Origin: Angelakisella sp. | GTDB lineage: Bacteria > Bacillota > Clostridia > Oscillospirales > Ruminococcaceae | Reading direction: 5' to 3' | NCBI GenBank assembly: GCA_013316495.1 | Contig: WSMP01000007.1 | Location: 1 to 29,277 of the forward strand | DNA length: 29,277 nt | Shown here: piece by piece, positions 6,919 through 15,639 of the stretch | Numbering within the stretch: position 1 is the stretch's first letter | How the letters are laid out: the number at the start of each line of letters is the position of its first letter | Notes under the pieces: generated by a model | Databases searched by the model: none | The model's input: the letters and a program-made list of their open reading frames with translations, nothing else | Told to the model about the DNA's origin: nothing | Made by a program: the position numbers and the translations under genes

Positions 6919-7272
6919 ATGAAACAAAATACTTTAAGGTACAGGGGTTATACCACTGCCATTGAATTTAGCGCCGAAGACCGGCTGCTTTATGGTAAAA
7001 TCGAAGATATTTGTGATCTTGTAAACTTTTCCGGCGAAAACGCCGCTGAAATTGAGCAAGCCTTCCACGAAGCTGTAGATGATTATTTGGATTTTTGCAA
7101 GGAGGTGGGCAAGGAACCGGAAAAGCCCTACAAAGGCTCTTTTAATGTCCGCATTTCCCCAGAACTGCACCGGACTGCGGTTGTGAGGGCACGGGAGTCG
7201 GGGCTAACCCTGAACAGATTTGTGGAGACTGCCCTGCGGGAGAAGGTGGAGCGGGTTTCACCACACAATTAG
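6919..7272 (+). CDS. hicB: HicB-family antitoxin
   Basis: 117 residues. The N-terminal half (RYRGYTTAIEFSAEDRLLYG, then IEDICDLVNFSGENAAEIEQ) is the partial RNase H-like HicB domain that masks the toxin; the C-terminal half (GSFNVRISPELHRTAVVRAR plus ESGLTLNRFVETALREKV) is a ribbon-helix-helix/Arc-like DNA-binding domain for autoregulation. The ATG at 6919 is the first possible start, because an in-frame TGA lies four codons upstream, and it has no recognisable Shine-Dalgarno. The unusually large 113-bp gap after hicA suggests that hicB may have an additional promoter. AT-rich composition matches hicA. Confidence 0.88.
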   Translation: MKQNTLRYRGYTTAIEFSAEDRLLYGKIEDICDLVNFSGENAAEIEQAFHEAVDDYLDFCKEVGKEPEKPYKGSFNVRISPELHRTAVVRARESGLTLNRFVETALREKVERVSPHN

Positions 7273-7288
7273 ATCCCTCTCCTTTGGC

Positions 7289-7314
7289 AAAACCACCCGC
7301 TTCCGGGTGGTTTT
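7289..7314 (+). terminator. Rho-independent terminator after hicB
   Basis: AAAACCACCCG (7289-7299), loop CTTC, CGGGTGGTTTT (7304-7314): an 11-bp perfect stem followed by a T-rich stretch, 16 bp past the hicB stop. Confidence 0.85.
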
Positions 7315-7396
7315 CTTTTCCTTTGGGGGTAGCCTTGTATTCTTCGCCCTGCTGGCTTATGAGAAAGCGAACCTACTTATTTTCTCGGCCTAGAGA

Positions 7397-7427
7397 AAGC
7401 CCGGAACCCCGCTTGGGGGCTCCGGGC
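7397..7427 (-). terminator. Terminator hairpin after ftsH (possibly bidirectional)
   Basis: AGCCCGG and CCGGGCT pair around an inner CCCC/GGGG stem; T-rich sequence follows on both strands. It lies 26 bp past the ftsH stop and between convergent genes. Confidence 0.6.
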
Positions 7428-7452
7428 TGCTTTTCTATCGGGATGCTGCGGG

Positions 7453-9648
7453 TTACGCCTCCGGGGGCAGGTGGCTCTCCGGCGGCTCGCTGCCGCTGTC
7501 CTCCGGCTCCTCCTCCCAAGCAGGGGGCGGCGGGGGAACGGCGGAATCCGAGCGGCCTGCAAAGGGCGGGGTGAAGTGGGGACGGCCTCCGGCAGCCTGC
7601 TGGGCCTCCTTGGCTTCCCTGGCCTTTTGGGCAGCCTCCTGGGCGCGCTTCTGCTTTTCCGCCTTGACGGCGTTGGCTTCGTTAGTCTCGGCAATCAACT
7701 CTTCCAGGGTGTTGGTTCCATCCATCAGCCGCTGGAACACCTCTCCGTCAATCTTCTCAAACTCCAGCAGGTACTGGCTGAGCTTTTCCAGCAGCTCCTT
7801 GTTTTCCTCCAGTATCTGCACCGCCTTGGCCTGGGCGGTGTCGATGATGCGGCGCACCTCCTGATCGATGGTGGCGGCCACCTCCTCGGAGTAGCCCCGG
7901 TCCTGGGTCATTTCCATGCCCAGAAAAACCTCGTTCTGGTCCTTGCCGTAAATCATGGTTCCCAGACGCTCGCTGAAGCCGTACCGGGTCACCATGGCCC
8001 GCGCGATTTTGGTGGCCCGCTCGATGTCGTTGGAGGCCCCGGTGGAGATATCGTCCAGCATCAGGCTTTCCGCCACCCGGCCGGCCAGCAGGGTGCAGAT
8101 GTTCTCCTCCATCTCCTTCTTGGTCATATACATGACGTCCTTTTCCGGCAGGCTGAGGGTGAAGCCCCCCGCGCCGCCTCTGGGGATGATGGAAACCTGG
8201 TGGACCTTATCCTGGGTGGGGCAGTTGTAGGTGACGATGGCGTGGCCGGATTCGTGGTAGGCGGTAAGTTTCCGCTCCTTCTCGGTGACCACGTGGGAGG
8301 GCTTTTCGGGGCCCACAATCACCTTGATGGTGGCCTCCTCAATCTCCTCCATAGTGATGGCCTTTTTGTCCTTTCGGGCGGCCAGGAGGGCGGCCTCGTT
8401 GGTGAGGTTTTCCAGGTCCGCGCCGGTGAAGCCGCCGGTGGTCTTGGCAATAACCGCCAGGTCCACATCGGGGCCGATGGGCTTATTGCGGGTGTGGACC
8501 CGGAGAATCTCCTCCCGGCCCTTCACATCGGGGTAGTTGACGGTGATGTGCCGGTCAAAGCGGCCAGGGCGCATAAGGGCGGGGTCCAGTATATCCTTGC
8601 GGTTGGTGGCCGCCATGACGATGACCCCCATATTGGCCCCAAAGCCGTCCATCTCCACCAGAAGCTGGTTGAGGGTCTGCTCCCGCTCGTCGTGACCGCC
8701 GCCCAGGCCCGCCCCTCTGTGGCGGCCCACGGCGTCAATCTCATCAATAAAGACGATGCTGGGGGCGTTCTTCTTGGCCTGCTCAAAGAGATCCCGGACA
8801 CGGGAAGCGCCCACGCCCACGTACATCTCCACAAAGTCGGAACCGGAGATGGAGAAGAAGGGCACGCCTGCCTCCCCCGCTACCGCCTTAGCCAGCAGCG
8901 TCTTGCCGGTTCCGGGAGGACCCATCAGCAGCACACCCTTGGGGATGCGGGCCCCCAGGGAGTTGAACTTTTCCGGGCTCTTCAGGAACTCTACAATCTC
9001 CTTTAGCTCCTCCTTCTCCTCATCGGCCCCCGCCACCTCGTCAAAGGTGATGCGGTTGCCGTCGGTGGGGAGCTTTGCCTTGGCCTTTGCAAAGGCCATG
9101 GGGTTGCCGGTCCCCCGTGTCTGGCGCATAATCATCCACCACAGGGCCACCATTGCGATGATGGGCAGCAGCACCGGCAGCCAGACGTTGAGGAAGGTGG
9201 AATCGCTCACCGGGACATACACCATGGTCACCGGCTTGTCCGGGTGGGCGGCGTTGTACTCCAGGATATGGTCATGGACATCCCGGATAAACAGATCCGT
9301 ACTGGGCACCTGGTAGGTTTTGGCCTTGGACTGGGCCGGTTGGGGCTGGAAGGGTGTCAGGGGATTTGCCGCTTCGGAGGAAGAAACACCAGAGGAGCTC
9401 TCCGGGCTGGCATTTTCCGCCGGCGGCGTCTTGGATTCCATATCCTTCCAAAGGGTGTAGGTGAGGGTGCGGGTGTTGAGGTCCAGCCGGTACTCCCCCA
9501 CCTGGTCGGTGAGGAATTCCGCCACGATTTGGTTGTACTCCACCTCCTTTTTGGCAGCGGTGCTGTTGAACCAGCTCATCGCCAAAAAGACCACCGCCAT
9601 CAGGATAGCGAGGTAGATATACAGACCTCGTTTGTTGTTTTGGTTCAA
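7453..9648 (-). CDS. ftsH: ATP-dependent zinc metalloprotease FtsH
   Basis: 731 residues from TTG 9648. FtsH is a membrane-anchored AAA+ hexamer that degrades misfolded membrane and regulatory proteins. Numbering from the alternative GTG at 9660: membrane helix 1 at 13-32, extracytoplasmic part with a Ser/Pro-rich stretch at 78-118, membrane helix 2 at 157-177, Walker A GPPGTGKT at 247-254, Walker B IVFIDEID at 302-309, zinc site HESGH at 469-473 and third ligand Asp in GASNDIERAT. The last ~85 residues are Ala/Gln/Lys then Pro/Glu-rich (VPPPPPAWEEEPEDSG). TTG 9648 is chosen because AGGAG lies 10 nt ahead; only one base separates AGGAG from GTG 9660. It follows tilS-hpt, the classical order. 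Confidence 0.95.
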   Translation of the reverse strand: MNQNNKRGLYIYLAILMAVVFLAMSWFNSTAAKKEVEYNQIVAEFLTDQVGEYRLDLNTRTLTYTLWKDMESKTPPAENASPESSSGVSSSEAANPLTPFQPQPAQSKAKTYQVPSTDLFIRDVHDHILEYNAAHPDKPVTMVYVPVSDSTFLNVWLPVLLPIIAMVALWWMIMRQTRGTGNPMAFAKAKAKLPTDGNRITFDEVAGADEEKEELKEIVEFLKSPEKFNSLGARIPKGVLLMGPPGTGKTLLAKAVAGEAGVPFFSISGSDFVEMYVGVGASRVRDLFEQAKKNAPSIVFIDEIDAVGRHRGAGLGGGHDEREQTLNQLLVEMDGFGANMGVIVMAATNRKDILDPALMRPGRFDRHITVNYPDVKGREEILRVHTRNKPIGPDVDLAVIAKTTGGFTGADLENLTNEAALLAARKDKKAITMEEIEEATIKVIVGPEKPSHVVTEKERKLTAYHESGHAIVTYNCPTQDKVHQVSIIPRGGAGGFTLSLPEKDVMYMTKKEMEENICTLLAGRVAESLMLDDISTGASNDIERATKIARAMVTRYGFSERLGTMIYGKDQNEVFLGMEMTQDRGYSEEVAATIDQEVRRIIDTAQAKAVQILEENKELLEKLSQYLLEFEKIDGEVFQRLMDGTNTLEELIAETNEANAVKAEKQKRAQEAAQKAREAKEAQQAAGGRPHFTPPFAGRSDSAVPPPPPAWEEEPEDSGSEPPESHLPPEA

Positions 9649-9727
9649 AGTAAAAAACACTCCTGTCTTTCCGGCCGGGATGCCCCCGGACCAGGCTGGG
9701 TATATCTTATGTTATGCGCAAATTCGC

Positions 9728-10273
9728 TTATTTTTCGTACACATGGGGGGCCAGGATACCTACATAGGGAAGATTGCGGTATAGCTCGGCGTAATCCAGG
9801 CCGTAGCCCACCACGAATTCGTCCGGAACGGTGAAGCCCACATAATCCGGGGCGATGTCCACCTTGCGCCGCTCCGGCTTATCCAGCAGGGTGGCGATGC
9901 GGACGCTGGCAGGGCCGCGGTCCCGCAGCAGCTCGGTAAGGTAGCTGAGGGTCATGCCCGAATCCAGAATATCCTCTACCACCAGAACATGGTAGCCCTC
10001 AATGAGCCGGTCCAGGTCCTTGAGAATCTTCACCACGCCGGTGGTTTTCACCCCCGCCCCGTAGCTGGAAACGGCCATAAAGTCCATCTCCACCGGGATG
10101 GTGATATGGCGCAGCAGGTCCGCCATAAAGACCACCGAGCCTTTGAGCACCCCCAGTATCATGAGCTTTTTGCCCTCGTAATCCCGGCTGATGGCGGCCC
10201 CCAGCTCCGCCACCTTGGCGGCAAGCTGCTCCTCGCTGATGAGTATCTTCTGGATGTCGTTACGCTTCTCCAT
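9728..10273 (-). CDS. hpt: Hypoxanthine phosphoribosyltransferase
   Basis: 181 residues from ATG 10273 (MEKRNDIQKILISEEQL), with GGAGG about 8 nt upstream. It converts hypoxanthine (and guanine) with PRPP to IMP (GMP) in purine salvage. The PRPP-binding motif LVVEDILDSGMTLSYL and LGVLKGSVVFMADLLR are diagnostic, as is DEFVVGYGLDYAELYRNLP near the C-terminus. A longer frame exists upstream but overlaps tilS and has no family similarity. The true start overlaps the end of tilS by 14 nt, so the two are likely translationally coupled. HPRT and TilS are known partners with FtsH regulation in Bacillus, and ftsH is indeed next. Confidence 0.93.
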   Translation of the reverse strand: MEKRNDIQKILISEEQLAAKVAELGAAISRDYEGKKLMILGVLKGSVVFMADLLRHITIPVEMDFMAVSSYGAGVKTTGVVKILKDLDRLIEGYHVLVVEDILDSGMTLSYLTELLRDRGPASVRIATLLDKPERRKVDIAPDYVGFTVPDEFVVGYGLDYAELYRNLPYVGILAPHVYEK

Positions 10274-11678
10274 TTTGTCTGTCCTCCGTTGTGATAATTG
10301 CAAATACACACCCCTGCCGGGAATCCTCCCGCCAGACACAGCGGCGGTCCGCACCGAAGCCCTCGGCCCAAATGATGCCCTCGCTGTCCGCCGCTACCAC
10401 AAGCTGCTGCCGTTTTTCCGGCGGAATGCCCGCCTCCTGGCAGAGCTTTTTAAGGGGATGGCTCCCCGCGCTCCGCCCGGCCGGAGCCATTCGGTCTCCG
10501 GGAATTTTCCGGCGCAATATTACAGTGCCTTTTATTCTACCACAATCCAGCCGGTTTTTTAAGGCCGATTTGTTAATTTTTTCGGCGGATTCCCCTTTTT
10601 TTCCGGGAAATGGAGCGACTGCCAGCTTCCGGTTCCCATCCAGGGGGAAAAAGGCAGGGAGGGCGGCAGGATCGGAAAGCTCCAGCTCCATCTGAAAAAA
10701 ACCGGCAGGAGCCGGACGGCGGGGAGAAAGCTCCACCCAATCTTTACTGGCTGTAAAAAAGACGCCATTTTTTACCGGAAGTTCCCCCCGCCCTGCCCTG
10801 GCGGCCTTTTCCATCTCCTCCACCAGCCGGGAGGACTGCCGGGCCCCGGCTTCCTCCAGCAGCCCCAGAAGGAGCGCTTCCCGCACAGGCGGCGGCAAGG
10901 CCAGAAGCCCCTCCCGGTCCAAACGGCCATCCGGGAGAAGGAGCCGCCCTTTTGCCTCCCGGACCAGCCCCTCCAACAGCTCCCAGTGGCGATCCATTCG
11001 GGCCATAAAGGCCTCCAGGACTGCGGGAAGGGCGGGATTGATGAGTTCCAGCTCCGGCAGAACCCGGAGGCGGAGGCGGTTGCGGCTATAGACCGGGGAA
11101 AGATTTGTGGAATCGGTGATAGAACAAAGCCCCTGCTCCCGGCAGTAGTCCTCTACCTCCTGGCGGGTACAGCCGGAAAGAGGGCGGACGATTCTTCCCC
11201 GCACCGGCGGGATACCCCGCAGTCCCCGGACGCCGCTCCCCCGGCAAAGGTTCAGAAGCAGCGTCTCCATGCTGTCCGACAGGGTGTGGGCGGTGGCGAT
11301 TTTTCCCTCTTCCCCGGCACATTCCTGAAGGAAGGCATACCGCAGCTCCCGCCCGGCCTCCTCCACCGAGCACCGGTGCGCCCCAGCCCAGGCGGCGGCG
11401 TCCACCCTCTTTCCCAAAAAGGGCAGGCGGTACCGCTCCGCCAGCTCCCGGACGAAAGCCTCGTCCCTGTCGCTCTCCTCCCCCCGCAGCTGATGGTTCA
11501 GGTGGCAGACGGCGATTTGCAGCGGCATTCTTTCTCTCAGATGGTAGAAAAAATCCAGCATGGCAACGGAATCTGCCCCTCCGGACACCCCGGCAGCCAC
11601 CGTGTCTCCCCGCTGGATCATCTGGTGTTTCTGGACCGTTTTCAGGGCCTTCTGGTACAGCCCCTGCGCTTCAGCCAT
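10260..11678 (-). CDS. tilS: tRNA(Ile)-lysidine synthase
   Basis: 472 residues from ATG 11678 (MAEAQGLYQKAL), with GAAGGAGAGG just upstream. TilS converts C34 of the CAU-anticodon tRNA-Ile to lysidine so that it reads AUA, an essential step. The N-type ATP-pyrophosphatase P-loop VSGGADSVAM is at 31-40, with ICHLNHQLRGEESDRDE-like residues (VCHLNHQLRGEESDRDEAF) and NLCRGSGVRGLRGIPPVRG further on. The C-terminal domain (about 360-470, PLKKLCQEAGIPPEKRQQL) matches TilS-C. An upstream extension of the frame is rejected for lack of similarity. It follows dnaB by 43 bp and overlaps hpt. Confidence 0.93.
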   Translation of the reverse strand: MAEAQGLYQKALKTVQKHQMIQRGDTVAAGVSGGADSVAMLDFFYHLRERMPLQIAVCHLNHQLRGEESDRDEAFVRELAERYRLPFLGKRVDAAAWAGAHRCSVEEAGRELRYAFLQECAGEEGKIATAHTLSDSMETLLLNLCRGSGVRGLRGIPPVRGRIVRPLSGCTRQEVEDYCREQGLCSITDSTNLSPVYSRNRLRLRVLPELELINPALPAVLEAFMARMDRHWELLEGLVREAKGRLLLPDGRLDREGLLALPPPVREALLLGLLEEAGARQSSRLVEEMEKAARAGRGELPVKNGVFFTASKDWVELSPRRPAPAGFFQMELELSDPAALPAFFPLDGNRKLAVAPFPGKKGESAEKINKSALKNRLDCGRIKGTVILRRKIPGDRMAPAGRSAGSHPLKKLCQEAGIPPEKRQQLVVAADSEGIIWAEGFGADRRCVWREDSRQGCVFAIITTEDRQNGEA

Positions 11679-11721
11679 GGCGCTCCCTCTCCTTCTGCCA
11701 TTCCGGGCTGCCGCTCCGGCT

Positions 11722-13074
11722 CTAGTCCGGTTCCCGCCCGTAGGCGATGCTGGAAAAGCGGGTGTACTGACCATCCCAGTAAAGGTCGATGGAGCCGGTC
11801 TCCCCGTGGCGGTTCTTGGCTACAATGCACTTGGCGTCGTTGACGCTCTCCTGCTCGTTATAGAGGGCCTCCCGGTGGAGGAACATGACCACGTCGGCGT
11901 CCTGCTCGATGGAACCGGATTCCCGCAGGTCAGAAAGCATGGGCTTGTGCTCGCTGCGGCTTTCGATGCTTCGGGAAAGCTGGGAAAGGGTGATGACCGG
12001 GATGTTCAGCTCCTTCGCCATCAGCTTCAGGTTCCGGGTGATTTCCGAAACCTCCTGGACCCGGTTTTGGATGCTCCGGCCACTGGTCATCAGCTGGAGG
12101 TAGTCAATGACCACCAGCCCCAGGTCCTTGATCCGCCGCAGCTTCGCTTTAATCTCCGCCACGGTGGTGAGGGCGTTGTCATCCACATAGATGGAGGAAG
12201 CCGCCAGGGTCTGGGTGGCCCGCGCAATCTTGACCCAATCATCATCGGTGAGGCTGCCGGTGAGGAGCTTTTGCAGCTCCACCAGGGCCTCGGAGGAAAG
12301 GAGCCGCTGGGCCAGCTGCTCCTTGCTCATCTCCAGGGAGAAGATAGCCACCGCCTTGCCGGAGTTTTTCGCCACATTGGAGGCGATGTTCAGGGCAAAG
12401 GCAGTTTTTCCAACACCGGGGCGGGCGGCGATAAGGAGAAAGTCCGATTTGTTGAGGCCGGTTATCATATTATCCAGCGCCTTGTACCCGGTGGAAAGGC
12501 CCAGGTAGTCCTTCCTGTCCTCTCCACTGATGCGCTGGAGATGGTCGTAGGTCTCCACCAGGATGCGGGAAAGGGGCAGGATGGTGCTGGCCTGCCGCCC
12601 CTGGCGGATATCGTAGATGCGCTGTTCCGCAAAGTCCAAAAGCTCCGCCGCGTCCGCCTGGGGGTCAAAGGCGTTGTCCACCACCTCCCGGCTGGCGGTG
12701 ATGAGGCTGCGCAGATAATACTTTTCCTGGACAATTTGGGCGTAGGCGCCGACGTTGGCGGTGGTAGGGACCACCTGCACCAGCTGGGAAAGGTAGATTT
12801 TGGCGTCCTCCGGGGTCTCGAAGACCTTTTCCCGCCGGGCGTTTTCCAGCACCGTCACCGCATCCACCCGCTCCCCCATGGTGAACATCCGGGTGATAAC
12901 CGCGTAAAGCCCCTGGTGCTGGGGGCGGTAAAAGCACTCCTCCCGCAGAAGCTCCATGACGGTGGGGATGCAGTTTGGGTCCAGCAGCAGCGCCCCCAGG
13001 ACGCTTTGCTCCGCCTCCAGGCTGTAAGGCAGGGTCTGGCTGTAAATATCAATGCTTTGGGTTTCCGCTGGCAC
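11722..13074 (-). CDS. dnaB: Replicative DNA helicase
   Basis: 450 residues, a typical DnaB length (called dnaC in Bacillus). It unwinds DNA at the replication fork as a hexameric RecA-fold helicase. The N-terminal primase-interaction domain starts LPYSLEAEQSVLGALLLDPN (residues 15-34); Walker A ARPGVGKT is at 218-225, Walker B in LGLVVIDYLQLM, then the DnaB signature ELNIPVITLSQLSRSIESR and the arginine-rich C-terminus KNRHGETGSIDLYWDGQYTR. It begins at GTG 13074 with GGAGGG 8 nt ahead. It follows rplI directly (25 bp), an order conserved in many Bacillota. Confidence 0.96.
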   Translation of the reverse strand: MPAETQSIDIYSQTLPYSLEAEQSVLGALLLDPNCIPTVMELLREECFYRPQHQGLYAVITRMFTMGERVDAVTVLENARREKVFETPEDAKIYLSQLVQVVPTTANVGAYAQIVQEKYYLRSLITASREVVDNAFDPQADAAELLDFAEQRIYDIRQGRQASTILPLSRILVETYDHLQRISGEDRKDYLGLSTGYKALDNMITGLNKSDFLLIAARPGVGKTAFALNIASNVAKNSGKAVAIFSLEMSKEQLAQRLLSSEALVELQKLLTGSLTDDDWVKIARATQTLAASSIYVDDNALTTVAEIKAKLRRIKDLGLVVIDYLQLMTSGRSIQNRVQEVSEITRNLKLMAKELNIPVITLSQLSRSIESRSEHKPMLSDLRESGSIEQDADVVMFLHREALYNEQESVNDAKCIVAKNRHGETGSIDLYWDGQYTRFSSIAYGREPD

Positions 13075-13099
13075 AGGCAGGCCCTCCTATTTCAATAAA

Positions 13100-13546
13100 T
13101 TACTGCTCGCTGACCACCACGTACACCTTGGCGGAAACCCCTGCGTAGAGCTTTATCTCCGCATTGTAGGTACCAAAGGCTTTAATCTCCGCATCCAGGG
13201 AGATTTTCCGCTTATCCAGCTCCACCCCCAGCTCCTTCTGGATGGCCTCGGCAATCTCCTTGGTGCTCACCGAGCCAAAGAGCTTACCGCCCGCGCCGCC
13301 CCGCGCGGCAATCTTCACCGTTTTGCCCGTAAGCTCCTTGGCGGCGGCCTCCGCGGCCTTCTTTTCCTCCGCCAGGCGGTGGGCGGCAGCAGCCTCCCGG
13401 TTTTTCAGCTCGTTAAGGGCCTGGGGGGTGGCGGGGATGGCCAGCTTCCGGGGAAGGAGAAAGTTATTGGCGTACCCGTCGGATACCGTTACCAGCTCCC
13501 CCTTGCGGCCAGAGCCTTTTACGTCCTGTGTCAGAATCACTTTCAT
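13100..13546 (-). CDS. rplI: 50S ribosomal protein L9
   Basis: 148 residues, the normal L9 length. The N-terminal RNA-binding domain reads MKVILTQDVKGSGRKGELV with GYANNFLLPRKLA, followed by the long connecting helix rich in Glu/Ala/Lys and the C-terminal domain. L9 binds domain V of 23S rRNA and reaches toward the neighbouring ribosome. ATG 13546 is preceded by AAGGAGG, which overlaps the stop codon of gdpP (13 bp intergenic), so translation is tightly linked. Confidence 0.97.
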   Translation of the reverse strand: MKVILTQDVKGSGRKGELVTVSDGYANNFLLPRKLAIPATPQALNELKNREAAAAHRLAEEKKAAEAAAKELTGKTVKIAARGGAGGKLFGSVSTKEIAEAIQKELGVELDKRKISLDAEIKAFGTYNAEIKLYAGVSAKVYVVVSEQ

Positions 13547-13558
13547 GATGATGCCTCC

Positions 13559-15562
13559 TTACTGATTGACGCCGGGGGAGGAACTCCCCACTGGCAGGCT
13601 GTTCATTTCCAGGTAGCTGTCGATGGCCCCCCGGAGCTTTGCCAGGGCCTCGTCCATGGTGATTTCCTTCAGCTGGGCAGCAGCCATGGTGAGGTGCCCG
13701 CCTCCACCCAGGCTTTCCATAATCACCTGGACATTCACCGCCCCCATGCTCCGGGCGGACATATTCACCCCGGAGCCGGAGGAGAAGAGCAGGAAGGATG
13801 CCTCCACCCCTTCGATGTTCAGCAGCTCATCCGCCGCCTGGGAGGCGATGATTCGCATATCCTGCTGCTCCCGCTGGGTGTAGGCGATGGCGCAGCCCCG
13901 GTACTCCTGGGCGGAGGCCACCAGCTGGGCCTTGTTGCGATAGGCCTCCATGGTGGAGGCAAAGAGCTTGCGCACCTCCACCGTATCCGCCCCCATGCGG
14001 CGCAGGTAGGCGGCTGCCTCAAAGGTGCGCACTCCGGTGCGCAGGGTAAAGTTTTTGGTATCCAGCATAATGCCGGAGAGCATGGCCTCCGCCTCGGCAG
14101 TGGAGATTTTCTGCTTTTCCCCCAGGTACTGGTTCAGCTCCGCCACCATCTCGCAGGCGGAGGAGGCGTAGGGCTCGTGGAAAAAGATAATGGCGTCCTC
14201 AATGTGGTCCACCATCTTCCGGTGGTGGTCAATAACCACCACATTGCGGCAGCCGGCGTAAACGGTGGGGGATTCCAGCAGCGTCTTTACATGGGTATCC
14301 ACAACAAAGAGCAGGGTATCGTCCGAGAGGGTCTCCAGGGCGGCATCCGGGGCGATGAACAGCTCCCCCAGGCCGCTTTCCTTCACCCGGTTCACCAGGG
14401 ACTGGGCAAGGCTGCGCTCCTGGTCCAAAACGATGCGGGCGGTGCGTCCCATGTTCCGCAGCCCGGCGCAAAGGCCCACCGCCGCCCCCACGCAGTCCAG
14501 GTCGGCAAAGCGGTGGCCCATCACCAGGATGTTCTTGCTGGTTTGGACAATTTCGGTGATGGCGTTGGCTACAATGCGGGTACGCACCTTGTTGCGCTTT
14601 TCCACCCCCTTGGAAACGCCGCCGAAGAACTCGTACCCGTCCCGCAGCTTCACCGCAGCCTGGTCCCCGCCCCGGCCCAGGGCCATATCCAGGGCTTGGC
14701 GGGCCAGGGCCTCCGATTCGTGGAGGCTCCCCTCCTTGCTCCCCGCCCCGATGGACATGGTGGCGGAGATGCGGTCTCCGGCGGTGATGCCGCGAATCTG
14801 GTCCAGAATGGGGAAGCGGCTGGCCTCCACCTGGCGCATATACCGGTCCTCGATGACGGCGATGTACCGGTCCTTATCCAGCTTTTTCAGGAGGCCATGG
14901 TTTTCCTCGGTAAAGGTCTCAATGATATGCTCAATCTCGCTCATGGTTTTGCTTCGCTCGTTCTCCTTGGCGTCCAAAAACAGCTCGGAGAAGTTGTCAA
15001 TCACCATCAGCATCACCCAGGGGCGGGAATCGAAGTACTCCTTGGCGTAGACCTTCAGGTCGTGGTCATCAAAGAAATAGAGCACCATCACCGGCTCCGC
15101 CTGGCGGTCGGTGCGCAGCCAGTAAAGGGTGTACATCCGCTCCCCCACCGTCACATTCTGCCCTTCCGGGGGGCAGTCCCCGGCGAGATCCAGCTGGGGG
15201 GCAACCTCCGCAATGCTCTTCCCAAAGGCGTCCAGCCCCCCCAGGACATGCCGGCGGCAGTAGTCGTTTTGCCACAGCACCTCTCCGCTCTCCCGCAGAA
15301 CCATGGTGGCCATGGGGTATTCCGCCACCGAATCCCGCTGGGCCCCAAAGAGGGATTCCCGGATGGCGGCAAGCTGCTTTTCGGTATCCCGGCTGATGCG
15401 GGCGCAGTGGAGCACCGCCCAAATGGCCATCACCCCCCAGGCCCCCAGGAAGATGGCGAAGAGCCCCAGCTCCACAAAGAAGTAGGAGGCCCCCGCCGCC
15501 AGTCCGCTGACGGCAAGCAGCCCATAAATCACCGGGCGGTAAAGGTTCATCCGGTCCAGCAT
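13559..15562 (-). CDS. gdpP: Cyclic-di-AMP phosphodiesterase GdpP (DHH family)
   Basis: 667 residues from ATG 15562. GdpP hydrolyses c-di-AMP to pApA and thereby controls potassium and osmotic homeostasis and cell-wall stress responses. Domains: two membrane helices at about 11-55, a PAS domain at about 80-165, a degenerate GGDEF domain at about 180-310, then DHH with MGHRFADLD at 348-356, VVDTH at 421 and IDHH at 444-447, and DHHA1 ending with GGGGH near residue 630. All expected DHH metal ligands are visible, so the enzyme should be active. A GTG nine bases further upstream (15571) lies inside the AAGGAGGG ribosome-binding site, so ATG 15562 is chosen. It heads gdpP-rplI-dnaB-tilS-hpt-ftsH. 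Confidence 0.95.
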   Translation of the reverse strand: MLDRMNLYRPVIYGLLAVSGLAAGASYFFVELGLFAIFLGAWGVMAIWAVLHCARISRDTEKQLAAIRESLFGAQRDSVAEYPMATMVLRESGEVLWQNDYCRRHVLGGLDAFGKSIAEVAPQLDLAGDCPPEGQNVTVGERMYTLYWLRTDRQAEPVMVLYFFDDHDLKVYAKEYFDSRPWVMLMVIDNFSELFLDAKENERSKTMSEIEHIIETFTEENHGLLKKLDKDRYIAVIEDRYMRQVEASRFPILDQIRGITAGDRISATMSIGAGSKEGSLHESEALARQALDMALGRGGDQAAVKLRDGYEFFGGVSKGVEKRNKVRTRIVANAITEIVQTSKNILVMGHRFADLDCVGAAVGLCAGLRNMGRTARIVLDQERSLAQSLVNRVKESGLGELFIAPDAALETLSDDTLLFVVDTHVKTLLESPTVYAGCRNVVVIDHHRKMVDHIEDAIIFFHEPYASSACEMVAELNQYLGEKQKISTAEAEAMLSGIMLDTKNFTLRTGVRTFEAAAYLRRMGADTVEVRKLFASTMEAYRNKAQLVASAQEYRGCAIAYTQREQQDMRIIASQAADELLNIEGVEASFLLFSSGSGVNMSARSMGAVNVQVIMESLGGGGHLTMAAAQLKEITMDEALAKLRGAIDSYLEMNSLPVGSSSPGVNQ

Positions 15563-15607
15563 TCGGCCCACCCTCCTTTTGGTCAGGATATTTTATAGTT
15601 AAGGTAT

Positions 15608-15636
15608 AGTATACCATAAACGACATCATGCGGCAA
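15608..15636 (-). promoter_or_regulatory. Promoter of gdpP cluster with palindrome
   Basis: Minus strand: TTGCCG (15631-15636), 17-bp spacer, TATACT (15608-15613). The -10 lies inside a perfect 13-bp palindrome GGTATAGTATACC (15603-15615), which could be a repressor site or chance. Confidence 0.7.
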
Positions 15637-15639
15637 GCC

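Noticed and set aside
13052..15598. Very long plus-strand open frame (about 848 codons) antisense to gdpP and rplI
   Set aside because: It mirrors the codon structure of GC-rich genes on the other strand, has no ribosome-binding site and no recognisable domain, while gdpP and rplI show full family motifs.
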